Shown here piece by piece: positions 35,473-46,600 of a stretch of DNA of 64,000 nt. The position numbers were made by a program, and so were the translations under genes. The stretch lies in NCBI GenBank assembly GCA_033297205.1, contig MU859196.1, positions 33,342 to 97,341 of the forward strand. Reading direction: 5' to 3'. Under the pieces are notes generated by a model. The model worked only from the letters and a program-made list of their open reading frames with translations, did no database searches and was not told the origin of the DNA. Numbering within the stretch: position 1 is the stretch's first letter; each line of letters begins with the position of its first letter. Source of the stretch: Pseudoneurospora amorphoporcata. Lineage: Eukaryota > Ascomycota > Sordariomycetes > Sordariales > Sordariaceae.

Positions 35473-38400
35473 TGTAGCCGGTGTTGTTTGGGTGGTCCAT
35501 CTTGTGTTCCCCCAGTTCGATGTAAAGCAATTGCCTAGGTAGGGGTAGTAGGTTGGTGGTCTGTGTCGTGTCCGAGGATTGGCCGCCTTGGGACGAGTGT
35601 GGTTATCGAACCCGGACGGAACACGCGAGTTGATATGACGACGATCCACGGGGGTCAAACCGGGACCGCGCGGGATCTAGCAAGCGCAATTCGTCGCGGC
35701 AGAAGTGATTGTCATGGAGCGGGACGGGAGCAGCCTGCGAGCACCCAGACATGGCCAGGCACGAGGGGAGCCGGTGAGAATAACGAGCCGGATAGGCAAA
35801 TCCTGTGGGGTCGGCTCGGCTTCTCGGGAGGTAAGGTACCGTTGGAGTAGAGTAGGTAGGACTTGTAGGAGGAGGACCACGCAGCACGTTGCACGAGCAA
35901 CAAGGTGGCGTCGATGGGACGAAAAGGGGGAAGAAGGGGGCAGAACGGCCGCCGCGAAACCAGGCGGAGGAAACAAAGGCGACGAATAGAGACGAAGGTG
36001 GGCGCTCAATCTGGAGAGGTACGTGCTTGGACGTTAAAGGCGGGCCTGTGGATGAAACAGCCCTGACCATGACCCAAACAAGCACTGGAAGGAAACCTGG
36101 GTATTTGGGTTCGGGGTTGTTGGCTTCTTCCGCTTGGGCTTACCGCGAGGTTGAGTTGACGGGACACAGAGGCTAAACGTGATTCCAACAAGTGTGGTTG
36201 TGCGAGAGTGAGGAATCAGCGCAGCATATCTGCCTCAAGGCCCCGCCCCTTGATTTGTCAACAGAAAGACGGCAGAGAGCCAGAGCCCGGGCCTGAGCCT
36301 GAGACTGGCCGATGGAGAGAGACGAGGCGGAAGAACCTAATGAGTGAGGGGTCCCGCGGTACAGAAAAAAACGTGTGGGAAGGGCAAAGCGAGCGTGTAT
36401 ACTTTGGGGAGCAGAACAGAACGAAAACGTGAGGGGGTAGGAGGCGGGCACTGTCAGTCAGGTCCATCTCTAGAATACTGCTGTCTCTCTCCGACACCAC
36501 CTTTTACTAACACTACTAATAACCATAGGAGTGGACAGCCTAGAATAGGCGAGCGTGTGCCAAGATGTTGAACGTGACTTGCCATTGCAAAGAGGATTGT
36601 GACTTGTGAGAGGCCAAACGTGGGAGGGCGGCCTGTACTACGACGCAGCCATGTGTGTGATGCCCCGCCACCTGTGGTACGTGAAATGATAGGTAGTAAT
36701 GGAAATGAAGAGTCGTAGTATCAATTATCGGCGAGGCTCCCAACACAGGTGATTGACCAATCTCGTTCGTGTAAATGTTGGTGGACGCCTTCCTTTACCT
36801 GCTCACACATTCCGTCCACTTTCCACTTCCACTTTGCCTGCTCGGCCGCTAGTAGCAGCGCAACACACGACTTGTTTGCCTGGACAAGCCAGCAGGCTAT
36901 CTGTCAGCCTGTCAGGGGAGGTTTTCATCTATTGTGTTGGGTGTCCTGCCTTGTGGAGTGCAATGTTGTAACTTGTAAGAGCTTGACGTTGGATGTGCCC
37001 GTGAGGCCATCCGCCGTTGCATTGGCATGTCGATAACCTCATGCCATAAGCCGACTTGTCGTCACGGAATGTAGGTTCCTTTTTACTGGGTAAGGGACCT
37101 TGGGAGGTTCTATTGTTGGCCATCAAAGGCTTGTCCCGCGTGGAGTGTGGGAACGGTGAAAAGCTAGTCGCCACTGCTCACGGCATCTGGAAGCAACCCG
37201 ACGACCAACGGCAACATGTCCTCATGACCCTGACTTCAAAGGAAAGGATCCAAGCATTCTGGTATCTCGCGGCCATGGTGTTTTCATCGAGGAAAATAGG
37301 TTATGAAGGGATAAGAATACCATTTTGGTGGAGGACAAGGACGCCGGAGAACAACTTCATGACCGGAGTCCCAGTCAACAACGCGCGGGCGGGTGGAAAT
37401 GGCGAGCAAGGTGTGTACAGGTAATGACAGGTGGGAGAAGAGACCACAAAAAGACCATGAGGGGAGGGTGCACAACGAGGAGAACACTCCGTCCAGCCGG
37501 TGTCTCTCATTGGACGATGGCCTGAACCAGTCAATCCAATGGATTGCAGCCACTGGAGAGAATGGCGGGAAGCCGGCGACCTCATACCCATGCCCTTCGC
37601 TGCACCTTCCATGTTCACGCATCAACGTTTCGTTCTTGCATCTTTTCCCTGCCCGACACTTTTGGCAGAAGACCAAGTGGAGTCCAGATCGACGTTCGAC
37701 GAGTCACAAATAGCAGCCTGGAGATGGAGGGAAGGAGACAATGAGGTTGAGGAAGGAGTGTCTGTGGCAAGATGCCCCTGGCTGGATGTTGTGGAGGTTG
37801 GAGGGCACCTTCCTTACGGAGGGGACAGATGGTGTGGAGGTGCCCAAATGGATACCTCTAGACTCAAGAAGTACTAGGGAGTGTCAGTGCAGTTGCCATT
37901 CCCAGTCACGCACGGTGCATCATGGTCGGCCACTGCAGAGATCTCGGATTGCAGTTGTAGGGCGTTCCTTCCATATCTCCAGGCTTGGGGCACGCTATAC
38001 ACGCTAGCAAAGTTGAAGCAGTCACGACGCCGACTGGAACCTGAAGCTGCCTCGGTTTGAAAAGACAACGGCAGTAAGTGGAAATGAAGCCGTCCACAAC
38101 TGAACTGCCACGCTTGACAGGAAGCTCGACAGAATGGCAGTACCAATACGTACCTTGTTACAATTCGGCAAATCGTCCACGGCGAGGCCCCCGACATGTA
38201 CAGCGCTGGCTCCAAGTACCCGGTGGCATATTGTCGGCACGATGGACCTACGTGCAGCAGTTCCTAGACGCAGTTCTTGCAAATCGCTTGTTGTTCGGAT
38301 GACGAAAGATTGGATGAGGTGGTGTTGGACGTGTAATGATGATCTTCCTTCTCCTTGGTAGTTCCACTATCTGGAGATACCTGTGCTTGGCTGCATCTAG

Positions 38401-39962
38401 CTGCAGGAAGAAAGTACCTTTGATATGAGGCAGCGAATGAGAGCGCTCATCTTACGTGCTGCACGTACGGTGTCGAAACATACAGTGCCTGCCGCCGCTC
38501 ACTGTCCTAGGTCTAGGTACGCAGTACCATATATGCCAGGCGGACGGTTGCTCCTTCCCAAATCGTCAACGCGTTCGGAGAGTCGGCGGACGCAACAGTC
38601 ATCTTCGTCCCTTCCCCCAGTAGCACAACTTCTGCCAAGCAAAGAAAAGCAACCATCAAAGAAATTTGCAAACTTGGAGAATCACCATTCAGACCAGTCT
38701 CCATCTGCGTCCCTGTCTCCATTCGCAACATCGCTCGTCCATCAACTTATCCATCGACCCTGTGGCGGCGTCTTGTACGTCTTGTCCTCCACGGCCGGCT
38801 TCCACCATGACTTTCTTTCCTCAACCTCAAACCTCAGACCCGACCGCCGGTACTTCCAATCAACCCAATCAATGGCGCCGTTTCGTCCAGACGTGGCCGG
38901 CCGATTGACGACATTTGACCATCTCGCATGTCGCCAATCTTTCACCTAACTTCTCATGGACATGGAAGCCCACTTTCCATGGCTGCCACCACATACTTTT
39001 TCAAAATCGTTAGTTGAACCGTATTGTTGGTATCATCCAATACAATAATACAGCATCACAGTACATACCGCGTACAATGTCCACTAACAACCTCCGATCC
39101 AGACAAATCCACCAAGGACATTGGTATCTCCGAATCTCCGAATCGCAAGCTGTCAGGCCGGATTGCCCAAGCTGGACACCCCAAAGCTCGCTCCTTGTAC
39201 CATGCATGCCCTGATCGTCATCTTCCTCCGGTCCTTGATCTGATGGCTTCGACAACGAGCGCGTGCTGGACTCCAACGGCCCTGACTTAGCCCTTCTTGG
39301 CTAGCAACCCTGCCCCTTTCTCTAGTCTCCGGCCGGTTGGTCTGGTTACACAAGAAACGGGACGGACAGCCCCGGCTGGACGCAGCATGCAAAGTGGAAA
39401 GCCATCGCCCATCATACGCCTCTATTTGTTGTCAAGGCATACCTTTCAGCAGCCATAGAACCCAGCAGTCGGAACCACAATGCATCAATTGATCGTCCTC
39501 CTGTTGATGTGCTGGTGGTCTCGTCGTGGCCCCTCAGCCGAGAACCCAGACACTCGGCAATGCTTGACTTGACAGCAGTGTCTGGAGACCGGTTGCTCCA
39601 AGCCTGTCATCATGGAACGTCCGCCTTGCCTCCCTGTCGGTCCCTGATTGTCGAGCTGACAGCCCGAGGACAGCAACCGGGAGTACGTTTGAGCGGTTTC
39701 CCGGATGTTTTGAGTTCCTCACAGCAAATCTGAAGCAGCCATGTCGACAATTCCCCCCCATCCATAGTTGGCAGTTGCGGTTTGCATTACGCAGTATCAC
39801 CGTCAACGATAACATGCAGCTCCTATGGTGCATGACATCAATTGCCCGCCTCAACGACCGAGTTCTAAAGACTGTTTGAAACATGATCCGCGAGACCCGC
39901 CGTTCAAACACCAGTTCGTTCCTACGGATGCAACTAGATTTTGATTTGGTCTAGCTAACGGC
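35473..39962. other. Intergenic, promoter side of the transcription factor gene
   Basis: No gene is supported in about 4.5 kb. Open frames of 90-174 codons occur on both strands (for example 37056-37424, 37500-37877 and 38425-38949 plus), but I find no splice model, domain or paralogue. A long 5' leader for the transcription factor may lie in 35.5-36.5 kb. Confidence 0.45.
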
Positions 39963-40860
39963 ATGTCGACATTAATATCAACACTGCTAGCCTCCAAGCC
40001 GTCCACTTCTGGAACTTACATCGGCGTGAGCTTCTTACTGGTCGAGCCTTGGCCCCTGAAAGACCTCTTCGACCTGTCCCCAAACGACTACCACGTTGGT
40101 GCAGCAGTCGAGTTCTTGACGTATCAGGTGTCAGCAGGCCCGGCATTGGATGGCTGTCGAGTGATGTACCATCTAAGCTGCATGGTGGGGAAAGAAATTC
40201 TTTATACGAACGACTGTGGACTCTCAGACATCCAAGACACGCTGGACTTTGACCGAGATCTAGCAATGATGCAGTTCCTCCTGCTCACGCTACACAGTTT
40301 GCCCATGGCCAGGTGAGCAGTCATGAACTATTAGATGTTATCAGATGATTGCTTATACCCACTGCTTGCAGGGCCGTCGAAGGATCTAGGAGCATGGCAA
40401 CAGGCTCTTCCTGCCCAGATATCAGAGTCTCGCCGGGTTTCAACAACGGTCCTCATCCGATATAGTCCTTGTTTGCCATCGTCCCAAGCTTCAAGTTGTT
40501 TTCAACGCATCTTTCCCCATGTGTCCGTGTGCCAATTGGGGGCTACTGTCCATCGTGTCCGAACGAACATATGCCGCTAACTTTAAGGCCTATCATCTTC
40601 ATTACTGACCAATATGTGCTCTTGCCGCGGGAGCACGTCGCCTCGGCTTTTTCCTCCGTGCTCGACTTTGACTCCATGAGACACTCACCGGTCGAACCAA
40701 CAGGACTACCCCCCTCGCCACGAGTCCACGAACGCCTAACGATGTGCGATAACGGATGTCGGCTTGCCCTCGTCAAACTTGGGCCTCTCCGCACGGGATG
40801 TTGAGCGACCTTGGGCGTCGAGATGCTTCGCAAGAGGAAAGCCGTTCAATGACCCACACC
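39963..40860 (+). pseudogene. Hypothetical gene, possibly decayed by in-frame stops
   Basis: Exon 39963-40312 begins ATG TCG ACA and reads as good protein (LLVEPWPLKDLFDLSPNDYH, then VGKEILYTNDCGLSDIQDTL). A GTGAGC donor and a TTGCAG acceptor (intron 40313-40371) join it in frame to 40372-40465, which would end a 147-residue protein at TAG. The same frame then goes on for 112 protein-like codons (RPIIFITDQYVLLPREHV...) to TGA 40802-40804, and further to TGA 40850-40852. So either there is a real 147-residue protein followed by chance open sequence, or a longer gene that has gained stops. Family not recognised. Confidence 0.4.
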
Positions 40861-41102
40861 AATGGGCCCTTTCATCATTCCTTAGGACGATGTCTGCTAG
40901 ACCAATCAGCCTCTGGTAGGCCAACAAACACAAACGTCTTCGTTGAGCAAGACACCGACGAGAAAGACATAAATGGTATTCTATTTCTTCGCGATGACCC
41001 CCAAGCGAAAAGACTGCTCCACACCACCCTTCAACTGACATATTGACTTGTCATCTACCTACGCGCCTTTGACCCCCTTATTCTTGGATTCCTGCGCCTG
41101 GC

Positions 41103-42648
41103 ATGGAGAAGTCTGGAACTATCATGACTCGGAAGGAATTACTGCAGCTGGAGTCTGGCGCTCTCACCCCCAATTGCCTCGACCTCAGCCTTATCGCTTC
41201 AATGGCTGGCAATGTCACCCTCCCCTCCGAGTCCCCCGTCATACACGTCGAGGGAAAAGGCCTCGAAGAAGTTCAACATGCATTGCAAGTCTGCACCGGT
41301 CAGTACCATATGTTCATGTTAGACACCATGCCTCAATATCTAACAATATACAGAACTTGGACTCGCCGGGGATGCAATCAGCAAGTCCAGCTTTCCCCTC
41401 CCCACCCTCCGAACCGTGCTAGATGGAGCCAGACGTCAAGTCCATGAAGGTCAGGGGTTTGCCATTATCAGGGGCATCGGCCTTTCTGATTCGGTCCAGG
41501 ATAATACGAACATGTTCCTGGGCTTGGCGAGCTACATCGGAGATGTGAGAGGTATTCAGGACAAGCAAGGGTCCATGCTCAGTAAGTATACCAGAAACCT
41601 CGAGAGCTACCATGCCCTCTTATGACTTGTCGTGGTAGTACAAAGGATACTGACCAAGCATATGATAGCTCATGTGACGGCTTCCAAAACCTGGACAGTT
41701 CCTCCTGAACTCCGGCACGGTATCCACACCAACACCGCCTTGGTAAGTTCCCTTCTTCCGTTGGATCCCTTCAGCCAAGACCCGGGCATTCGAACCGTTG
41801 CTGATGTACGGTAGGCCTGGCACAACGATATGGGCACCGATACAATTGCGCTCCACATTCGATCTTTGGCCGAGGAGGGTGGTAACACCTTCGTAGCTTC
41901 TTCATGGACCATATACAAGGAACTTGTGACGTCATTCCCTCAAGTCCTTGAACTTCTGTGTGAGCCATGCTGGCCCCTCCAAGTGTACGTCCCTGAATCC
42001 CCTGTTGTCTTTCGGCTAGTGCCGAGATATCGATGTGTTACATCTCAGAAACCGTTTGCTCAGACATGCGCTGACACTGCAGGGGCTATCCGTAGTTCTG
42101 GAAATCCCCCAAGACACATCGTCGCACCCTTGCTTCAAGTTCACAACAACAGGGTCTATCTCAGCGTCGATCCGGGCCGTCTTGGTCTCCATCCCGTCAC
42201 CGCTAAAGCCGGCTTGGGCTCTTCCATTCCGAGCCTCACCACTTCGCATCTCCAAGCCCTCGAGATCCTTTCTGGGCTGGCAACCAAACACCGGCTGATG
42301 CTCGATACTAAGCCCGGTGATATGCTTTTCATCAACAACTGGGCCCTCATACACGCCAGGGATTCATACAAGGATCCGGAAAACGGTCCCGGCCGTCACC
42401 TTGTCAGACTGTGGCTTAGGGACTCCGAGTTCGGTTGGGATGTCCCGAAGTCCATGCGAGTGCCCTGGGAAACTGCCTTTGGCTCTAATGGAGACGGATA
42501 TCCAACTGGGATTACCCATAAAAAATATCCGCTTGTGCCATCCCACGACTACAAGCCACCAAAGTACACAGCTGGCTCGGCAGCGTTCGTGCTGGACGAT
42601 TCCGATGATGTGAATGGCGAGGGAACCGAGTCATCGAAATTTACTTGA
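41103..42648 (+). CDS. TauD/TfdA-type Fe(II)/2-oxoglutarate-dependent dioxygenase
   Basis: Five exons: 41103-41298, 41354-41581, 41669-41742, 41815-41984 and 42096-42648, 406 residues. Donors are GTCAGT, GTAAGT, GTAAGT and GTACGT, and all junctions keep frame. The fourth intron (111 nt) has an open frame through it, but splicing it out joins ...WPLQ to VSGNPPRH, which fits the family as I remember it. The iron-binding triad is visible: H169-x-D171 in AWHNDMGTD and the distal H309 in FINNWALIHARDSY. R323/R327 in GRHLVRLWLRD are placed to bind 2-oxoglutarate. Known relatives (PF02668) hydroxylate small molecules such as taurine or herbicide acids; many fungal ones have unknown substrates, and so does this one. 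No signal peptide, so probably cytosolic. All active-site residues are present, so it is likely active. Confidence 0.88.
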
Positions 42649-43315
42649 TGCGCCCAAGTTTCCCAGCAATGCCTTTTCGTCGCTTGTCACGCCTCGTTTC
42701 CCACACTTCACCTAGTAACTCATTGGGCTATCAAGGTTCTATCAACGAAGCTATAACTTACGAATTAGAAATTCTCTTTTCCTGTCTCTTCACTCTTTAC
42801 CTCATGGGGCCTCAAAAGCGTACACGACCAGGGACCGGATGACAAATGAGGGATTTTCTCGATTCATTCACGGCAGAGTAACATGCATTGGAGGGTTTCC
42901 ACAACACCAAGGACTTCACCGTTGGGATGCGATAGCACGTTTGATCATAAGCAAGACAATAAAACGCCCCTTTGCTCAATTTCAGCCATATGCCAAGCCA
43001 AGAATTCAACAATCAGCGTAACGTGCGTTTCGTCATGTCGCTCCCAGAACCTGATGCGCCAGGTGTTCTCTTCAGTGAGCCACGTCCATTTACGCATCGA
43101 ATTATCTAGGGATCTCAGGGACGCTGTGTCTAAACTGTGAGGAATGAACCCATGCCCCTGTTCTACGACGGTTCAGAACGCGCGATGAAACCTTAGCAGG
43201 GACCAGGGTCGCGGGGAAGAGTTGCTGCCACTGTCGGGCCGCTCAATGTGCTGTACGCCACAGGCCAAGTCCACCACTTGACTGCAAATACAACGGTAAA
43301 TGATGAAACGGTGAC
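42649..43315. other. 3' flank of the dioxygenase gene
   Basis: Probably holds the 3' untranslated region of the dioxygenase. No further gene is seen. Confidence 0.5.
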
Positions 43316-43317
43316 TA

Positions 43318-43684
43318 CAGTAAAAACCCCTGCAGTTGCAACACAATCCAGGCAGCCATTTTTTGTGCAATAAGTAGGGGTAGTTGCAATAGGTGGTGCA
43401 AAGAGGTGTACCAGACTGGGGGCGAACCTGGCCGAAGTTAGACTTTTTGCAACCCTAACCCTCTGATTTGACAGCCCATTGCATCTGTTAACGGCCTGTT
43501 GATACCCCTGTCAATGCCAGAAACCCCCTGTCAACCCCCCTGCAGATGCAAATTTCAGGCCGTGACAGTTGCAACTAGCAGTTAGCAGTCCCAGTATGGG
43601 TCTGTAAATCTGGCACTCAACTGGCTGTGCAAAAGGGGGGGTTTTAGCATCTGGGGGGGGTTGCAACTGCAGGGGTTTTTACTG
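43318..43684. mobile_element. Tc1/mariner-like MITE with perfect 25-bp TIRs and TA target duplication
   Basis: A 367-bp non-coding element. The left end CAGTAAAAACCCCTGCAGTT(GCAAC) is the exact reverse complement of the right end for 25 bases. TA dinucleotides flank both sides (43316-43317 and 43685-43686), as for Tc1/mariner/pogo elements. The interior repeats TTGCAAC and has C and G runs but no reading frame, so it would depend on a transposase elsewhere. The ends are undamaged, which suggests a recent insertion or escape from RIP (it is shorter than the usual RIP size limit known in Neurospora). Superfamily assignment rests on the TA duplication and the CAGT start. Confidence 0.8.
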
Positions 43685-46600
43685 TATTGCGAGCACTCGA
43701 ACGCCGTCCGTTTAAGAAACGTCCTCCAAAGATCCGCGAGTTACTACCGTTATTTGGATTCCACTCATCAACAGCATTACCGCATCTACACGTGTTCTCA
43801 TCTATAAAAGATCTCCTCTTTGGGGGAAAGTCACAGCTTATGCGGGCGATTTTAGCTCTCTCTTAGCTGCATATGCAGCATCTCTCCAATAGGATTCACC
43901 TATAATCCAACATGACCCACAGAGCATATCTGTCATGGTCGAGTAGAAGCGGTATCGCGGCTCTTCACCATATTTTTCGCCCTCCACGCCCGTCACATTG
44001 CAACTACATACATTGGTTATGGCAATTGATTTGATATGGACGAACCCAAGGTCTACGAGCAGCCATAATGACTTTGTCTCTCACCCTTCAGCAAATGTGG
44101 GAAAGACTGCCCTCCACTTCTCCGAAAGCTGCTGCGTTGTATTTGTCGCAGCTGTGCCTCTGCAGCCCCAAGCCTACCCTCTCACCACACTGTCCAACCT
44201 GTCGAAGCAGCCTTTCTACCAGCTATTGCTCTTCAATAGTGCTAATTATCTACGAATTCTCGATAACAGCGCTGCCTGCCGCACCAATGTTATAGTGGAG
44301 TGTCACTACGAGAATTCTACGCCGCGTCAATCACAGCTCTGTTACCTCGACTTCACATCCCCCACAGACAAGAGAGAACCCCCCAGAACATTCGGTGTAA
44401 CGGGGTTTCGGTTCGTTCCATGTGGAGGAAGACAGCGCATACAGTCCTGCAGTCATCGGGGACATTTATTTTCCTGTGCAATGCCGGCGGTTGCTTAGAG
44501 CTTAATCCAATACGGCATTCCTACGCACGCTAAGACAAAGAGGAGGCGGTTTGTTCCCAAGAGCCGGTAACGTCATGTCGGCAGATTTACCAAGCGACAA
44601 CACTCCATATCGGCCTCCAAGTGCGCAAAACAGTGTCCCATACGTTTCTTGCAATCCAGCTTCCATGGGAAGGAAGGCATTGTGGAAGCTGACTGAAGTA
44701 TACTATTACGTACAAGATTCACAGACGCTCGCTACAATATCAGCAAGCCCAGGTCCAGGTCCAGGGGATATATGCAGTACGTCTTTCAGTTACTCGACAT
44801 ATGTGATCACACCGAGCTTTTGAGAGAGGTACAGGTTAGTAGAGGATTACGGCTGCCACTAGGAGTTCCAAGGGTCTTGTATGGGCCAGTTTTACAGAAA
44901 GGTGGACGTCTGTCCTGCATGATGGCTCTACTTGTACACGTATCGACGGCGGTGGTCTTGCTAATGTGCATACAGTATGGACGATGGTTGTTGCACGCGG
45001 TCGATTCAGTTCACATATTGGTCCTTTGAACCGTGCCAAGCTATGAGATGGTGTTCAAGGTAAGGAAAGAAGAGGCGAGAGTGCTAAAATTTCAGGTTTC
45101 TGTCCGGATTAAGCTAACGCTTCCGAGCAGGCCCCCCAAAGCTGATCCGAAGCTAGCCGTACTCAAACCCACTCCTGACACTCTTTATGTCGAGCCAGCA
45201 CAGCGCCAAACAGGAGCCTCAACACCGCTACCGAGGAGTTCACAGCTTTTGAGACGATTCTTACCTTTCTACGTGTCTTGCAGGATTTGGAACGTGTGCG
45301 ACAGGAGCTAAACCACCAGAGCACGAAAAGTTCCCGAGACCTCAAATTTTGAAGGATTCCTGTACAACACACAGACTACCACAGAGTTGAGACATGGATG
45401 CTTTTCTTGAGCTACTCTTGATCCCACAGGCTAGCCTGGACATGATGGCGGGCCTGGCAGACTCGCAGATCCCATCAATACCTCAAGGCGGTTACGATGG
45501 TCTCCAACTGGCATTCGAAAGGTACCGGCCTTACTGCAACGACGCGGAGCTCCTGATAATCCCACCCATTATATTGTACAGAAGTTGTGTCCCCTCAACC
45601 ATCACGCCCGCAACTACGTCGCTACTGGGCGCGGAATAGCCAGCCGCGCTTGCTACTTCTGGTCCTTTGTTGCCAGCTGCTCAAAGCCGACAACTTGACC
45701 TTGCAGTGTTGCTGTGTCACCGCATATCACCACTTGCTTGGCACGCCGCTGCCCCCAAATTCTCCCAGGTTCTTGAAGCCAACACCCACACGCAATATGA
45801 TCGAGGTTGATGAATATTTGTGTGTGTCATTGCATACGTGGGCAAGGGCCGTCCTGATGGAACTGCCTCTGCAATGTGACCACCGTCAGAGAGCCGAAGA
45901 GCAATGCGCTGTACACATTACCTTCCTAGACCCCCCTCATCATCGCCTTGGACAAGGGCATGGATGGTGAGATGCATATCTCCCGGATGATCTGGTTCAG
46001 CAAAAGGGGATAAGCGTTTGGACACGTTACAAGTTGGGCAGTGAAGAGGCGGCTTCTGAGACACGGCGTACCATTCATATCGTGCCTGAACCTATCGGCT
46101 GGGGAACTCGAGAGGATTTCTCTACAGGGAGGTTTCGGCACAGCCTTCGACGGCTACCGGCCAGAGGTCAGGCACCTACGGATCAGTGCTTGGGCATACC
46201 CCGTGCTATGCCCCGAGTTTCGTCATATTCTCGCACAGGTCAGGCTAACGATGTATCAGTTTCAAAACTTCAGGCGTGTGCCGCAAGGAAAATTCCGCCC
46301 TTCAGCCAGTTCAGGGGGAATTTGCATCGACTGAGTTTTGGGAGTTCCAAAGTTCCTGATAATGTGCCGCGATTGCGACCATGGCAACGAGAGCGACAAC
46401 ACCGCTATCCATCGCTGGCCCCACCTCATCAACTATCCTACCACTGGCGTTTTCCTGCTCTCTTCAGCACCGTGGGCTTGTAATGGTACATCAGCTCTTA
46501 ATGTTCCGACAGTTGTGAAGAAGGCGGTACAACAAGCCCACCAATACGTGGGAATGGTGGCTGGCATTCAACCCCAAGTCTCGAATCAGCATAGAGGAGT

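Noticed and set aside
38425..38949. 174-codon plus-strand frame
   Set aside because: No domain or splice evidence, and antisense frames of similar length overlap it.
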